Assembly: GCA_022495995.1 (NCBI GenBank)
Contig: JAFEMH010005398.1
Span: 1 to 64,000 of the forward strand
Direction of reading: 5' to 3'
Length of the DNA: 64,000 nucleotides
From: Adenophora triphylla var. japonica
Taxonomy: Eukaryota; Streptophyta; Magnoliopsida; Asterales; Campanulaceae
In this document: in pieces, positions 45,192-55,375 of the stretch
Position numbering within the stretch: position 1 is the stretch's first letter
Layout of the letters: the number at the start of each line of letters is the position of its first letter
Position numbers and translations under genes: made by a program
Notes under the pieces: model-generated
Seen by the model: the letters and a program-made list of their open reading frames with translations, nothing else
Told to the model about the DNA's origin: nothing
Database searches by the model: none

Positions 45192-46411
45192 ATTGAAATT
45201 GCAAATAAATTAAACTGATGATTAAAGATCACAAAATTAAGTAAGGATTGAATTCAAAATTTAACAATGAGATTCACGGATTGGTTTTTCACAATACATT
45301 CACTTTATGCTATTTTATTAATAAAGCCATCAATTTCATTCTAGGGTTCATTCACAAAATCATGAGTTGGGATGGTTTGGTGTGCGATTTGCAACTCAAA
45401 TATTCTTCTTTTATTATACTTCCAGTTACGTATATATAATAATCGAAGAACTCATGAAGATCAAAAGAATATTTGAACCTAAACCAATTGATTTCAGTTA
45501 TGTCCTCAATTAGGTCTAAGTAGTAAAATAATGGTCATGTATCTATGCCCGAGTTACCGTAGCAATGGATACCCACAAATTCTAGGGCCAAAAATATCTT
45601 AACATAAATCTGAAACCCTAGAACGGAATAAAACTATTTTACCACTCGAGAAAGAAATTGAATTAATAATTAAAAACTATAGCATAAAGATCATGTATTA
45701 TTACAACCAATCCGCAAATCAATAAGAACTTAGCTACTCATACTCATAATAAAAATCATAGCAATGGAGTAAAGGAACATGAAACCTGGAGTTGTGATCT
45801 TGGAATAATGAAAATCCTCTTGAGATGATGAAAAAAAAGCTAACCCTAATAATGTGTTATAAGGAAGTATTTATACTCCTTACCTAAATCCACTATTACT
45901 TAGGAAAAGAAAATAATTAAAACCCATGAAATCTGCTCACCAACGCCAAGCTGACATCACAAAACGCGTCTGGTACGAATCGTGCCATCCAGCACGAGTC
46001 GTGCCATCCTCTCCAAGTCGTGCTCACGAGTCGTGCCACCCTCTCCAAGTCGTTCTGATGGCATTACTCTTCAAGGCTCCACTCGTTCCTCACTCGTGCC
46101 ACGATCCTTCTTCACTCGTGCTCAATCTTTCCATTCGTTCCAAATGAGAAAATCTTCATCATTGACCTGATTTTGACTTGGCCTTCATCGATTGACTTTC
46201 CTTGAACTTTTCCTTGAACCTTGACTCTTTTGTTGACTTTTTCTTTGCTGTTTGAATTGAAATCCTCGGTTTCTTGAGATCAAAATCCAAATACAAAATA
46301 AAAGACTAAACTACCCTCAGATTATATCGTTTCTCAACAAAACCTCACATTACATAATTTCTCTCAAATTACATCAAAGCTATTCTGAATTCATTAAAAT
46401 ATTCGGAAACA
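45192..46411. other. Unclassified repeat-like DNA, right of the Harbinger element
   Basis: No gene found. At 45960-46140 there is a cluster of 'acgagtcgtgcca' / 'ccaagtcgtgct' motifs including the palindrome GCACGAGTCGTGC, preceded by an A/T-rich stretch with 'agtatttatactcc' near 45870. By analogy with the copia U3 this could be an LTR promoter of an unrecognised element. Confidence 0.35.
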
Positions 46412-46524
46412 TCTATAGTATAAATGGCAACAAGGATGAACTATACAATGAATAGTTTCAAATGGGTTTTTTCCCATTTTCCCCTTAAAAAAAACACGTG
46501 TCCTCGAACACGGGCTTTTACTAG
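46412..46524 (+). mobile_element. Mini-Helitron, 113 bp
   Basis: It starts TCTATAGTATAAAT, ends with a hairpin (CGTGT-CCTCGA-ACACG) followed by GGGCTTTTACTAG, and lies between A and T, as Helitrons do (5' TC, 3' hairpin plus CTRR, no duplication). The interior 'aatgaatagttt' and 'cccattttccccttaaaa' is shared with the copy at 51549-51719. Confidence 0.75.
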
Positions 46525-46924
46525 TAGGTAAATAAAGTATACAAAATCCGACCCATCATATATATAGATTACATTATTCTTCTACAATAGTGTAATTTCA
46601 CAACAAATAATTTAAAGCATTTACTTTAAATATTTATAAGGATATATATTGTTAAAATAATTTTATTATTTCACATATATGAATAATGTTATAATTACAT
46701 GATCATATATAAAAATTAAAGAATTTTGTTTTCTAAAAAAAAATAAAAAGGATAGCATAACATTATTTACTGTGCCAAATTTAAAGCAAAAGATAGATTT
46801 GTTTTATAATAGCGCAAGTTAAGCTCAACTACGCACTGATTTTCTTCTCAAATAATTCCATTTTAAAAATATAAATACCAAAATAACTCACATTTGAAAC
46901 TATTTTCCAAAATATTTCACTTTT
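46525..46924. other. AT-rich spacer
   Basis: No gene, terminal repeat or RNA recognised. Confidence 0.4.
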
Positions 46925-46928
46925 TAGA

Positions 46929-47114
46929 ACTCGCTACACGGTGTAGCGAGTTCAACATGTTACCGTTGAAACTCGCTACACCATGTAGCGAGTTTAGTTT
47001 AATTAGGGTTTAGGCGTTTGAATTAATAATCAGTTGTATTAACAAACAAAAAATCACTACACCATGTAGCGAGTTTGACCGGTCACACAAAACTCGCTAC
47101 ATGGTGTAGCGAGT
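46929..47114. repeat. Left-end palindromes of MULE 2
   Basis: 23-bp palindromes ACTCGCTACAY..RTGTAGCGAGT at 46929-46951, 46971-46993, a shortened one at about 47053-47073, and 47092-47114. Start-to-start spacing is about 40-42 bp or twice that. Some copies read CCATG in the centre and others CATGG, so the units occur in both orientations. Confidence 0.85.
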
Positions 47115-47406
47115 TTAAAATGACAATTTTACAGTAGATAAAGTTTCCATATCCAGATTCATTCCCATTCTCATACCCTCTCATACTTACTCTAAAAAAA
47201 AACTCAAATCCTCACATCATTTAATTTCGTCAGAATCGTTGAAGATCAAGAATCAAGGTAAATTAACATCATCTTAATCATTGTTTTCACTTGTGTTTAG
47301 ATATAAAATTTAATTTTTTAACTGTGTTTTAGTATATTATAAATATAAATGTTAGGAATTTGTTATATAAATTTTAACACTTTGATTTCGAAATTTAAGG
47401 TTAAAG

Positions 47407-49205
47407 ATGAACGGTGATCCAATCATTTTCATGTGTTATTGGGGAGGTGATGATGAACAACCATTTGATGGTCCTCATTTTAAAAAAGGGTCAAAATGTG
47501 CAATTAGAGCTAATTGTCGATGGAGATACAATGAGTTGATTGATGAATTATATAAAATGGCGGCTTAGATCGGTCTCAATATGATTTGGAAGTCATTTAT
47601 AGATGTCCTCATACTTTTGATAGCTGGATTGGTGAGTACTTTCCAGAGTTTAAAACACTGCACACAGAGACCATTTATGGGTATTCATCAAGTTATAACC
47701 GTGATGCAGGGGTTGGTCCCCAAACGCTTGTTTCAACCCAAACACCAAATTATGATGATGGGGCATGCCAAAATGATCCTGTTAATGACGATAATTCTGA
47801 AGATGATGTAGATTATAAATAAGAAGAAGAATACACTGATGTAGATGCAATGCTAGATGATGATGATGATGAATATCATGAGGGTAGTAGTGATTCTGAT
47901 GTCGATTTGGGGGAGGGTGATAACGGGCCGATTGATGATGACGTAGAAACATATTTTGTTCATTATGAAGCACCGAAAAATTGAAGGTATGAGAGAGCAG
48001 ATTATCCTTTTTACAGGGATATTGGTTGTTCTTCTCAACAAGAAGAAGGCTTCATTGATTACCATAATGAACCTAGTTTTCCAGTTTGGGATCCGGAGAA
48101 ACATGAAATTGCTATAGGGGTACGCTTTTCTAGCAAGAACGATGTACAATTTGATATAAAAAGGTACCATATTCGCACCAATAGCCGGTTCAGGTTAAAA
48201 AAGAGCACAACTCACACATGGATAATTGAATGTCTATTGAATAATTTTCCATGCAATTTCTATGTTCGTATGAGTAGAAGAAGTTTGGCTATTGAGAAGT
48301 GACCAAGTATAAGGCTCCTTATTGCTGCTTATATTCTGGAGAAATTCGAGATCACCCCAACCTAGATGCGAAGTTTATTGGTTGACAAGTAGTTAGTCTT
48401 ATTAAGGCCGATTCAGATGTCAAGGTTTGAATTATGATTGCCATGGTGTTGATGCCCAAGACAGTATACTTCCTCTTGCATTTGCTGTTGTTGAAAAAGA
48501 GGATTGGACGAACTGGCGTTGGTTCTTATATCTTCTTTATAGACATATTATAAAGAGTCGTGAAGTACGCTTTATATCTGACCGTCATCACGTCATTCTT
48601 AAGACTATAGCAAAAGATATGTGGTGGCCAAATGTGGATCATCGATATTGCTTGAGAAATATGCGAGTAAATTTCTTGAATAAGCATAGAGGGGAAGGTT
48701 TTAAGTATCTATTTTGGAGTGCGGGTAGAGCAAGTAAAGATAGAAAATTGAAATCTACCTTAGAGAGTATCCGTTCAATTAACCCCGAGGCAATTTCATG
48801 GTTTCTGAATTTAGATGCCAGAAAATGGACATTGGCACACAATGGTGGTTACATATATGGCATTATGACTACTAACATGTATGAGGTTTTCAATGGTTTC
48901 ATGAAGGGAGCCCGTGGGATGCCAATCACAACAATTGTTGAAACTGCCTTCTACCGTTGTGTAGAGTACTTTCAAGTAAGGCATAGATTTTCCCTTAATG
49001 CCTTAGGAGGTAATCCCAATAACCCTAACATCAATCCCCTACACCAATTTAGCCAGAAAGTTTATTACTAATACTTGAAAAATAGCAAGAAGGGTATGAC
49101 ACATCAGGTAAGGAGGTTCAACAATCATGAGATGGGGGTGTATCAAGTGACAACCGCACGTCAGGGTGATAAACGTGGAAATATCCAAATTGTCCGATTT
49201 AATGA
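47407..49205 (+). pseudogene. MURA transposase of MULE 2, deleted and broken
   Basis: Starts MNGDPIIFMCYWGGDDE at ATG 47407 and aligns with the MURA of MULE 1. After a frameshift near 47560 and a stop TAA at 47820-47822 it goes through the acidic region and FDIKRYHIRTNSRFRL to about 48425. There some 120 residues, including the first catalytic Asp region, are missing compared with MULE 1. It resumes with ILPLAFAVVEKEDWTNWRW and FISDRHHVIL, and ends at IQIVRFNE near 49200, before the SWIM finger, where it joins the PMD fragment. It cannot encode an active transposase. Confidence 0.8.
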
Positions 49206-49830
49206 GATAATACAACTTAACCTTGTTGTTCGTACGATCAGGCATCACCGTAGAACCCAAGGCAAGCATGATATATGCCTGAGTGTATATATCAACAATG
49301 TCATTGGGGGAATCATTAGCGAGGTCATGGAAGTGTGAAAACTGACTCGTAATCCACCGTAGCTTTAGAATACTCCCATCCATATCTCCGGGAGATGGGA
49401 CAGGCCCTAAAAGCTGGTGACATACCACCTGCCAGTCTAGAAGTGGTGGGATGTCAGCATCAGTAAGAGCATCCCCATCAATCAGCAACTCGAAAATTAT
49501 GCCGATATCATCTAGGGTTATCGTCATCTCACCAACCGGAAGGTGGAATGAATGAGTCTCCGAATGCCATCTCTCGATCAAGGCCTCCAACAACCCATAA
49601 TCGTATTGAATTCTCCCGATGTAATGAACTCCACTAAAGCAACACTCGACTAATCTCGACAAAATCCTCGGCGCTAGTCTATCCGGCAACGTGGCACCAC
49701 GACGAAATGAGAGCGGACTAACAACCTGCTGTCCGACCCAAATAAAATGAGCTCTGTGGTCATAATGTGCAGTCAAAACAGAGTTATCGATAGGCCCGGG
49801 ATCAACGAAAGAATCCATCTGTTTCAACAA
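49206..49830 (-). pseudogene. Plant mobile domain gene of MULE 2, first exon only
   Basis: Starts MLKQMDSFVDPGPIDN at 49830 and reads through IERWHSETHSFHLPVG and MTITLDDIGII to RTNNKVKLYYL near 49215, with no stop. It corresponds to exon 1 of the PMD gene in MULE 1 (same VDPGP, IERWH and DRTN.KVKL landmarks), and fills the Tyr that is a stop in MULE 1. The frame then runs into antisense MURA sequence, so exons 2-4 are deleted. The ORF is open as it stands but would give a chimeric protein. Confidence 0.75.
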
Positions 49831-50431
49831 AAGAAACCCAATTTCAATATCAATTAAATAAATACATAAATATAGAGACTTTGAAACATCAATAGCAAAT
49901 ACTTCTACTTCTCCAAAATTGAGTCATTGAGTTCAAAACCTCAAAATTTCAAGTATACCACAATGGAGTTCAAATATACCAACTATTGAGTTCAAATATG
50001 CCAAAAATGGAGTTCACATGTTCCAACAATTGGGTTCAATAACAACACTAATATTCAAAAAAAAAAATCCTAATTATTTCAATATATACAAACTAAAAAC
50101 GAAGCATATACACAAATCAAAGCAAAAACCTAATTTTTGATACTACTTCAACAAGTTTGCAATTCAAAGCAAAATCATCAAAGCATATAACATATTTTAA
50201 CAATTATCAAAATCAAAACATATACCCACATCAAATCAAATACTCTATTTCAACAATGAAAAATGATAAACTTTGATTTAAACTTACAATAGCGAAATTA
50301 GATGGTAAAAATCAGATTTGATGATGGCAATGACAAACTTTTTCTTCTTCTCCCTTCTCCCTTAGCCTCTTATGGTTTTTCTTTTCGGTTCACAGACTGT
50401 GGCGCCGCTGCTGTTAGGTCTTTTTTTTAGA
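49831..50431. promoter_or_regulatory. 5' flank of the MULE 2 PMD gene
   Basis: A-rich, non-coding. At 49920-50040 a loose tandem repeat of about 28-30 bp is seen ('gagttcaaatataccaa' and variants, four to five times). No clear TATA box was found. Confidence 0.4.
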
Positions 50432-50565
50432 ACTCGCTACACCATGTAGCGAGTTTCATGCCGAGTGAAATCGCTACATGGTGTAGCGATTTTGGTTACG
50501 ACTAATTACCAAATTGAACGCCGACTCGATTAACCCTAATTAAACTAAACTTGCTACACACAGTT
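50432..50565. repeat. Right-end palindromes of MULE 2
   Basis: Palindromes at 50432-50454 (ACTCGCTACA...TGTAGCGAGT) and 50469-50491 (AATCGCTACA...TGTAGCGATT, where a change in one arm is matched in the other). They are followed by the inverted copy of the left-end unique sequence. Confidence 0.8.
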
Positions 50566-50750
50566 GGAGATAGTGATCAAATACTTTCCCGTCCTATATA
50601 ATAAGTGTTTATCCCAATATAAAACATTGTGTTTCAAAAAAAAAAAAGATGAAGTACAATTTTATTACTATGCAAATATTATACAAAAAGTGAAACATAG
50701 TTATTAAAAACTTCTTCTTATGCTACAATTAAAGTATTTTCATATCTCTA
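50566..50750. other. Spacer with a MITE-like scrap
   Basis: 'actttcccgtcctatata' resembles a decayed Stowaway end. Nothing else recognised. Confidence 0.3.
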
Positions 50751-51548
50751 TCTCTATATATATTAAAGGAAGCAAGTGGTAAATAGTTTAGCTAACAAGG
50801 GCATTTTCGTCCATTCCAATGACAGGTCATGGGGAAGATGTCTAACATATGTATTTGTCATTTTAGCCCTCTTTACGTATTGGTAAACGGTACTAGGCTT
50901 TCTTTGCTCATATTTATTTGTTAGTCAGAATTTTTTTGGGATTGAAAATAATCTGACTTTTCCTAAACCCCTTCTGATTGCATGTCTTTTTATTGGTTGA
51001 AGAAGAGGTGCAGACATGCTTCTCTTCAACACATGTTACCTAGAACTTTCTGAATGCCAATATAAATAGAGATGGGTTGTTTTTGAAAATATATGTTTCA
51101 TCTTAAATTGCAGTAGTTTGAAACGTAGAGAAAGATGCCTCCATTGTTAAAGTTGGTTCTTTAGCTAGAGCCTAATAGCGTTGATTGGGCTGTAATGGCC
51201 AGGGTTATGCGTTCATATAAACTGCATGTAGGTGATGATCGTGCTAATGTTTATGCTATGGAGGTGGTGCTATATGATTCTGAGGTCTAACTTTTTTGAT
51301 GCAAAAATATTTATTAGTTGTTATTTGTAAGATATATTTGTTAAAATTAATTAGAAATACTGTCTAATGAGCTGATCTGCTATTAACGATACTATCACAG
51401 GGGACACAGATTCATGCATCAATTCGAAAGCAACTTATTCCCTGTTTTGCTTCTTTATTCCGAGAGGAACACGTATATGTTGTGAAGAATTTCATTATTA
51501 CTAACAACGATTTAAGGCTAAGAACAACTAATGCTCCGTATAGACTGA
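50751..51548 (+). mobile_element. Helitron relic, 5' part
   Basis: TCTCTATATATATTAAAGGA at 50751, preceded by A, is typical of plant Helitron 5' ends. It is followed by an RPA-like gene fragment, a frequent companion gene of plant Helitrons. The 3' part is missing; a mini-Helitron in the opposite orientation begins at 51549. Confidence 0.55.
51136..51548 (+). pseudogene. RPA1-like (DUF223-type OB-fold) fragment
   Basis: Exon 1 starts at ATG 51136 (MPPLLKLVL, then an in-frame TAG) and reads WAVMARVMRSYKLHVG to about 51284, followed by a GT...CACAG intron. Exon 2, from 51401, reads GTQIHASIRKQLIPCF and VYVVKNFIITNNDLRL and stops being similar at 51548. This matches the N-terminal OB-fold of replication protein A-like proteins, single-stranded DNA binding proteins carried by many plant Helitrons. 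Truncation and the early stop make it a relic. Confidence 0.65.
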
Positions 51549-51719
51549 CTAGCCCATGCCCGTGTCCAAGGCCACGTTTTTTTTTTAATTTTTTTTTTTA
51601 ATTTAATTTTTTTTAAGGGCAAAATGGGAAAGGAACAAAATAGTGAGGGCAAAATGGGAATTTCCGCCGTTGGAACTGTTCATTGAATAGTAGAAGACCA
51701 CCCTCATTTATACTATAGA
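51549..51719 (-). mobile_element. Mini-Helitron, 171 bp, minus orientation
   Basis: Read on minus it starts TCTATAGTATAAATGAGGG at 51719, contains 'caatgaacagtt' and 'cccattttgcccttaaaa', and ends with a hairpin around GGACACG and GGGCTAG at 51549, followed by T. It belongs to the same family as 46412-46524. Confidence 0.75.
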
Positions 51720-51814
51720 TTTTCATTGATAGGACTGTTTTGACATCTTAAATTGTACGGTAAAATAAAGGGTTAAAAGAAAAATCGATTAAAATGATAA
51801 TTTAAAAAGATATA

Positions 51815-51815
<1 letters not shown>
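51720..51815. other. Short spacer
   Basis: Nothing recognised between the mini-Helitron and the (TA)n tract. Confidence 0.3.

Positions 51816-51874
<59 letters not shown>
51816..51874. repeat. (TA)n microsatellite
   Basis: Alternating TA with one 'taca' interruption. It is the left flank of the second Micron-like element; the right flank is the short (TA)n at 52184-52196. Confidence 0.9.
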
Positions 51875-52183
51875 GGTAGGTAGGTTCTCAAATGAGAACC
51901 ATAACAAAACGAGAACCGCGAGAAACTGACTCAGATATACACTGCTGTTTACAAAGAGATACTTAGCTACTGTATACATATACAGTCTACTATATATGTA
52001 TACAATAGTTAAGTATCTACTGTATACAAGTGTATAACCACACGTATACACTTGTATACAGTAGCTAAGTATCTACTGTATATGTATACAGTCTACTGTA
52101 TATATATACAATAGCTAAATATCTACTATATACAAGTGGTTTTCACAATTCTCATTTTAAATGATTTTCATTGGAGCGTGACC
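51875..52183. mobile_element. Second (TA)n-inserted Micron-like element, 309 bp
   Basis: Lies between two (TA)n tracts, starts GGTAGGTAGGTTCTC and ends GAGCGTGACC. The ends form imperfect inverted repeats with the same pattern as the 12.6-kb element: AATGAGAACC...GAGAACC.CGAGAA on the left against AATGAAAATC...GAGAATTGTGAAAA inward from the right. The interior is packed with GTATAC / TGTATACA palindromes. No coding sequence. Confidence 0.65.
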
Positions 52184-52196
52184 TATATATATATAT

Positions 52197-52600
52197 TAAG
52201 GGGTTTATATATATAGTGCATGCATTAATTTATATATTAAGGGGCTCAATAATTACATTTATCACAACGGAGTCCATGTAACTATTGGAACGGGTCCGAT
52301 GGTCATGGTTGATTGAAAATGATGAGTCCGATACATAAGATAAGAGAAGAAAGAATCTCTTGAGATTTTGCTCAATCATATTTCCTCAAAGCTCAGTTCT
52401 TTGCATTAATAATCATTATACTTTGCTTTAATAGTACTTATATACTTGGATCTTTTTTCGGCCACGAGACTTATACTTTTGAATAAGCTTTACTAGTATG
52501 TCTTGTCTTCAAGTAAAGGTTGCACCCCTAACTTTTTCTTCTATTCTTATGGAGCACTTATGGAACATTGGAATTTGGGTCTATTTAAAGTAAAATATAC
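52197..52600. other. Spacer, nothing recognised
   Basis: AT-rich, no gene. 'atatattaagggg' occurs twice (52190 and 52230). Confidence 0.35.
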
Positions 52601-52827
52601 CCTTCTGTCCCACTCGAAATTAATAAAAATTTTAAGTTGGACATGATAATTAAGAAGCAAATGTTAATTTAATGAGTGTTGTGACTTGTTGTAAGTATAA
52701 AAAGTTTTGTAAAAGAGAGAAAGTGGGATAGAGAGTAATGAGCAAAAAGTTGTTGTAAATGTTAAAGTGGGTCCTAGTAAACAAAACATTTTTGGGGTTG
52801 TATTATTTCGAGTGATACATCCAAAAT
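52601..52827. mobile_element. Stowaway-like MITE
   Basis: The left end TACCCTTCTGTCCCACTCGA and the right end 'tattatttcgagtgataca' are imperfect inverted repeats, bordered by TA. The interior contains 'gagagaaagtgggatagaga'. No coding capacity. Confidence 0.6.
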
Positions 52828-53229
52828 GACAAAACGTTATAATTCGATTGAAAAATGACTCAAAAGATCCACAAGAAGGAAAAAATGACAGAAAGATCTC
52901 TCTGCATTTTAATCTTATGAAGTGAACCTTCTTTGATCTAGTTATCGTGGGAAATTTTGTTACCCTAGCAATATATGGGGAGAAATAAATCTAGTAAGAA
53001 ATATGAAATAAAGATATCACATGAATTACACGCAAGATTTGCTAATTCAGTTTGTCACATGATTTGAATGGATATTATTCAAGAACTATTAGATTGGTCC
53101 GTAAAAAGTCAAGTGGACTCAAAATTCATGTTCATGTGTTCAATGACTAGTGTGTGTGTGTGATGATTATATAGTGGACTGAATACTCAAACTGATACAT
53201 ACATGTATCATAAATACAAGGCAGTGTCA
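52828..53229. other. Spacer, nothing recognised
   Basis: No gene or terminal repeat seen; includes a short (GT)n at 53150-53162. Confidence 0.35.
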
Positions 53230-53305
53230 TCTATAGTATAAATTTTTTTTTTTTTTAAATTAAAAAAAAAAAAAAAACGTGTCATCGGACACGGACTTTT
53301 ACTAG
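53230..53305 (+). mobile_element. Mini-Helitron, 76 bp
   Basis: Starts TCTATAGTATAAAT after A, has an A/T-only middle, the hairpin CGTGTC-ATCG-GACACG... and ends GGACTTTTACTAG before T. It is a further-deleted member of the family at 46412 and 51549. Confidence 0.75.
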
Positions 53306-54024
53306 TTTTATTATAAAAACAACCTTAAAGTTCGATAAGGAACTGCTACTTATATAATTTTGCTTCTTTTATATCTCTAAGATTCGGTCACACTTTATAA
53401 TTTATATGATGAATGATTGAAGGGAGTGTTTGGTGAGATCAATAAATATTTCAGTTCATTCATTTTGTAGAGTGAGAGATATGACCGAATCTCATTTGTT
53501 ATAAAGGAAGAGTTGTTCCAAATTCCGAAAAGTTTAACTACATCCCATCCCATGAGAGTGAACATGGAAAATAAGATGATTAAACAAATTTAGTTAATAA
53601 ATCTCCCCCCCCCCCCCTTCCCAAATTTGATTATGAGAGGTGAACATGGGAAATAATTAAGTTGGGTTAATTAAACAAGAAGAAGACCAACCAACTACAA
53701 AAGCTTATAATAGTTAGTATAATACTTACTGTAACTAGCGAATGGGAAGGAAGGAAGGAATCAAAGCATGCGAGAATGGAAGGACAGTAATGATGAATAC
53801 TAATGTTGTGTAAAAACATAACTGAAAAAGAAAAAAAAGGCTGCTGCTAAGGAAACTGGAACCTATGATGAGGTTTTTGCTATTAGTTGACATTCATAAA
53901 ATACTTACAAAAATGGTCACAGAAGCAAACTAATCATTCTGCGTTTCCTCAATCACAAGTTTCTCTTCTCTTTGACTACTTTCTTAATAACTTAGCAATA
54001 CTAATATAAAATCTAATTAAATAC
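53306..54024. other. Spacer, nothing recognised
   Basis: No gene. It contains a poly-C run at 53605-53618, with 'gtgaacatgg.aaataa' on both sides of it (about 53561 and 53641). Confidence 0.35.
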
Positions 54025-54748
54025 TGATGATGTCCAGTAATAACAATTGGGCCTGGCCCAAATCTATTAGCGAGAGAGTAACCGATGGGTCCAAAAGTGG
54101 GATACGACCCAAGAAGGAGATGAGGTTACCGGCGACCCAAAGAGGATCATAGGAATGCGAGACAGGAAGTATCCCGCTAATTTCGTTAAGAAGGGGGAAA
54201 TCAAGATAGTAATAGCGACATATTATGAGGAAAGCCTGCGATAAAGACTAAAGGCGAGACATGATGACGAGGCGAGACATGATAGTAAATGACCTTATCC
54301 GGCGAGATAGGGATCCCAGTTGATGTTCACCAGAGGCGGCATATAAATATCTATCAGGTGGGACCCATTAGACGGTTATGCATTGGGATTGATGATCACG
54401 TGTTGAGGGTTTACTTTATAAAAGACCAATGATGTGGTGACACGTGGCAGGAGGCGTGAAATGTGAGGATGTCACATGCAAGGCACGAGGATAAAGGGTA
54501 TAAATAAGATGGGAAAGCTTCATTCCAAGGTACGTCCATTGATACACACAGATCCATCTTCAATATTGTTAGTTTACCTCTCTTTAAAACAAACACTTAT
54601 CCTCACGCCGGAGGGGCTTACGCCGGAGCCGTCCCCGGCTTAGTTAACGTTTGATTGTGTGCAGATCAGTCGGAGAAGAAGGAGCCGGAGATATCGAGGA
54701 TAGACTACAACGGTGAGGTTGCTGTTGAGGAAGATCCTGGCAACATCA
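54025..54748 (+). repeat. Putative 5' LTR of element D
   Basis: Starts TGATGATGTCCAG and ends CAACATCA, two bases before the primer-binding site. TATAAATA at 54499-54506 is a good TATA box about 475 bp in. The second LTR is outside the window, so the borders are inferred from TG...CA ends. Confidence 0.55.
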
Positions 54749-54750
54749 AT

Positions 54751-54767
54751 TGGTTCCGTTGCCGGGA
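54751..54767 (+). other. Primer-binding site of element D
   Basis: TGGTTCCGTTGCCGGGA resembles the TGGCGCCGTTGCCGGGGA sites of plant gypsy elements, with TT in place of CG. Confidence 0.55.
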
Positions 54768-55375
54768 CTGTTTTCTCTTCAAGGATTGAAGTTTCGCTTC
54801 ATGCAGGGCTTCGAGATCGAGGGAGCTCTGTTCTGAGATTGTGAAGGTGGGTCGTGTAGTGGACGATTCAAGCGGAGTATTGAATTTACCGGTTAAGTTG
54901 ACGTTATTGGCAATTTGTAAGAGGAATTTTGTTGTTCTTATTGTTGGTGGAAGCGAGTGGCGTTTGTTTTGTTGTTAAGATCAATTGGTGTTTTTGAGTT
55001 GAATATTTGGAGAGGGTAATTTGGTCTAACTGAGTTGGTGTAGATTCCTGTTTTCTAGAGTATTTGTAGGAGTTGTGTTGAATTCAAAATTGTTTGTTAA
55101 GATTTGTTCAAATCTGGGTTTGGTTGTGAAAGTTTGAAGTTGGAATTTGTGAAGTTGTTTTGTTTCGAATAGCTTTGATTTGGGTGTTTTTGGTGGTAAG
55201 GTGTAGTTGAAGTCTTTGTTGAAGATTTTTGGAAAGTTTTGGTGTTGAAGAAAGGTTTTATTACTGGGTTTATTATTGTTTGTTTCTGGGTTTCTGAGCA
55301 AGATCCTCAAATCTTCATAAGATTTGCAGATTTTCGTGGTTGAAGTTCATAAGTTTGATTACGTAAGTGGAAAGA
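54768..55375 (+). other. Element D leader
   Basis: G/T-rich untranslated leader of about 600 bp between primer-binding site and gag. Its minus strand is open at 55026-55310, which I regard as chance. Confidence 0.45.

Larger units (their letters stand above)
46925..50565. mobile_element. MULE 2: internally deleted PMD-MURA composite
   Basis: About 3.6 kb. MURA runs on + from 47407 and a PMD fragment on - from 49830, tail to tail as in MULE 1 but in the opposite orientation. Long inverted repeats lie at the ends: 46985-47040 (GAGTTTAGTTTAATTAGGGT) matches inverted 50495-50560 (AAGTTTAGTTTAATTAGGGT). Both end regions carry 23-bp palindromes of the ACTCGCTA...TAGCGAGT type. Exact outer borders and target duplication could not be fixed. 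Confidence 0.7.

Noticed and set aside
51773..52051. Minus-strand open frame rich in Tyr and Ile.
   Set aside because: It is a translation of the (TA)n tract and the GTATAC palindromes.
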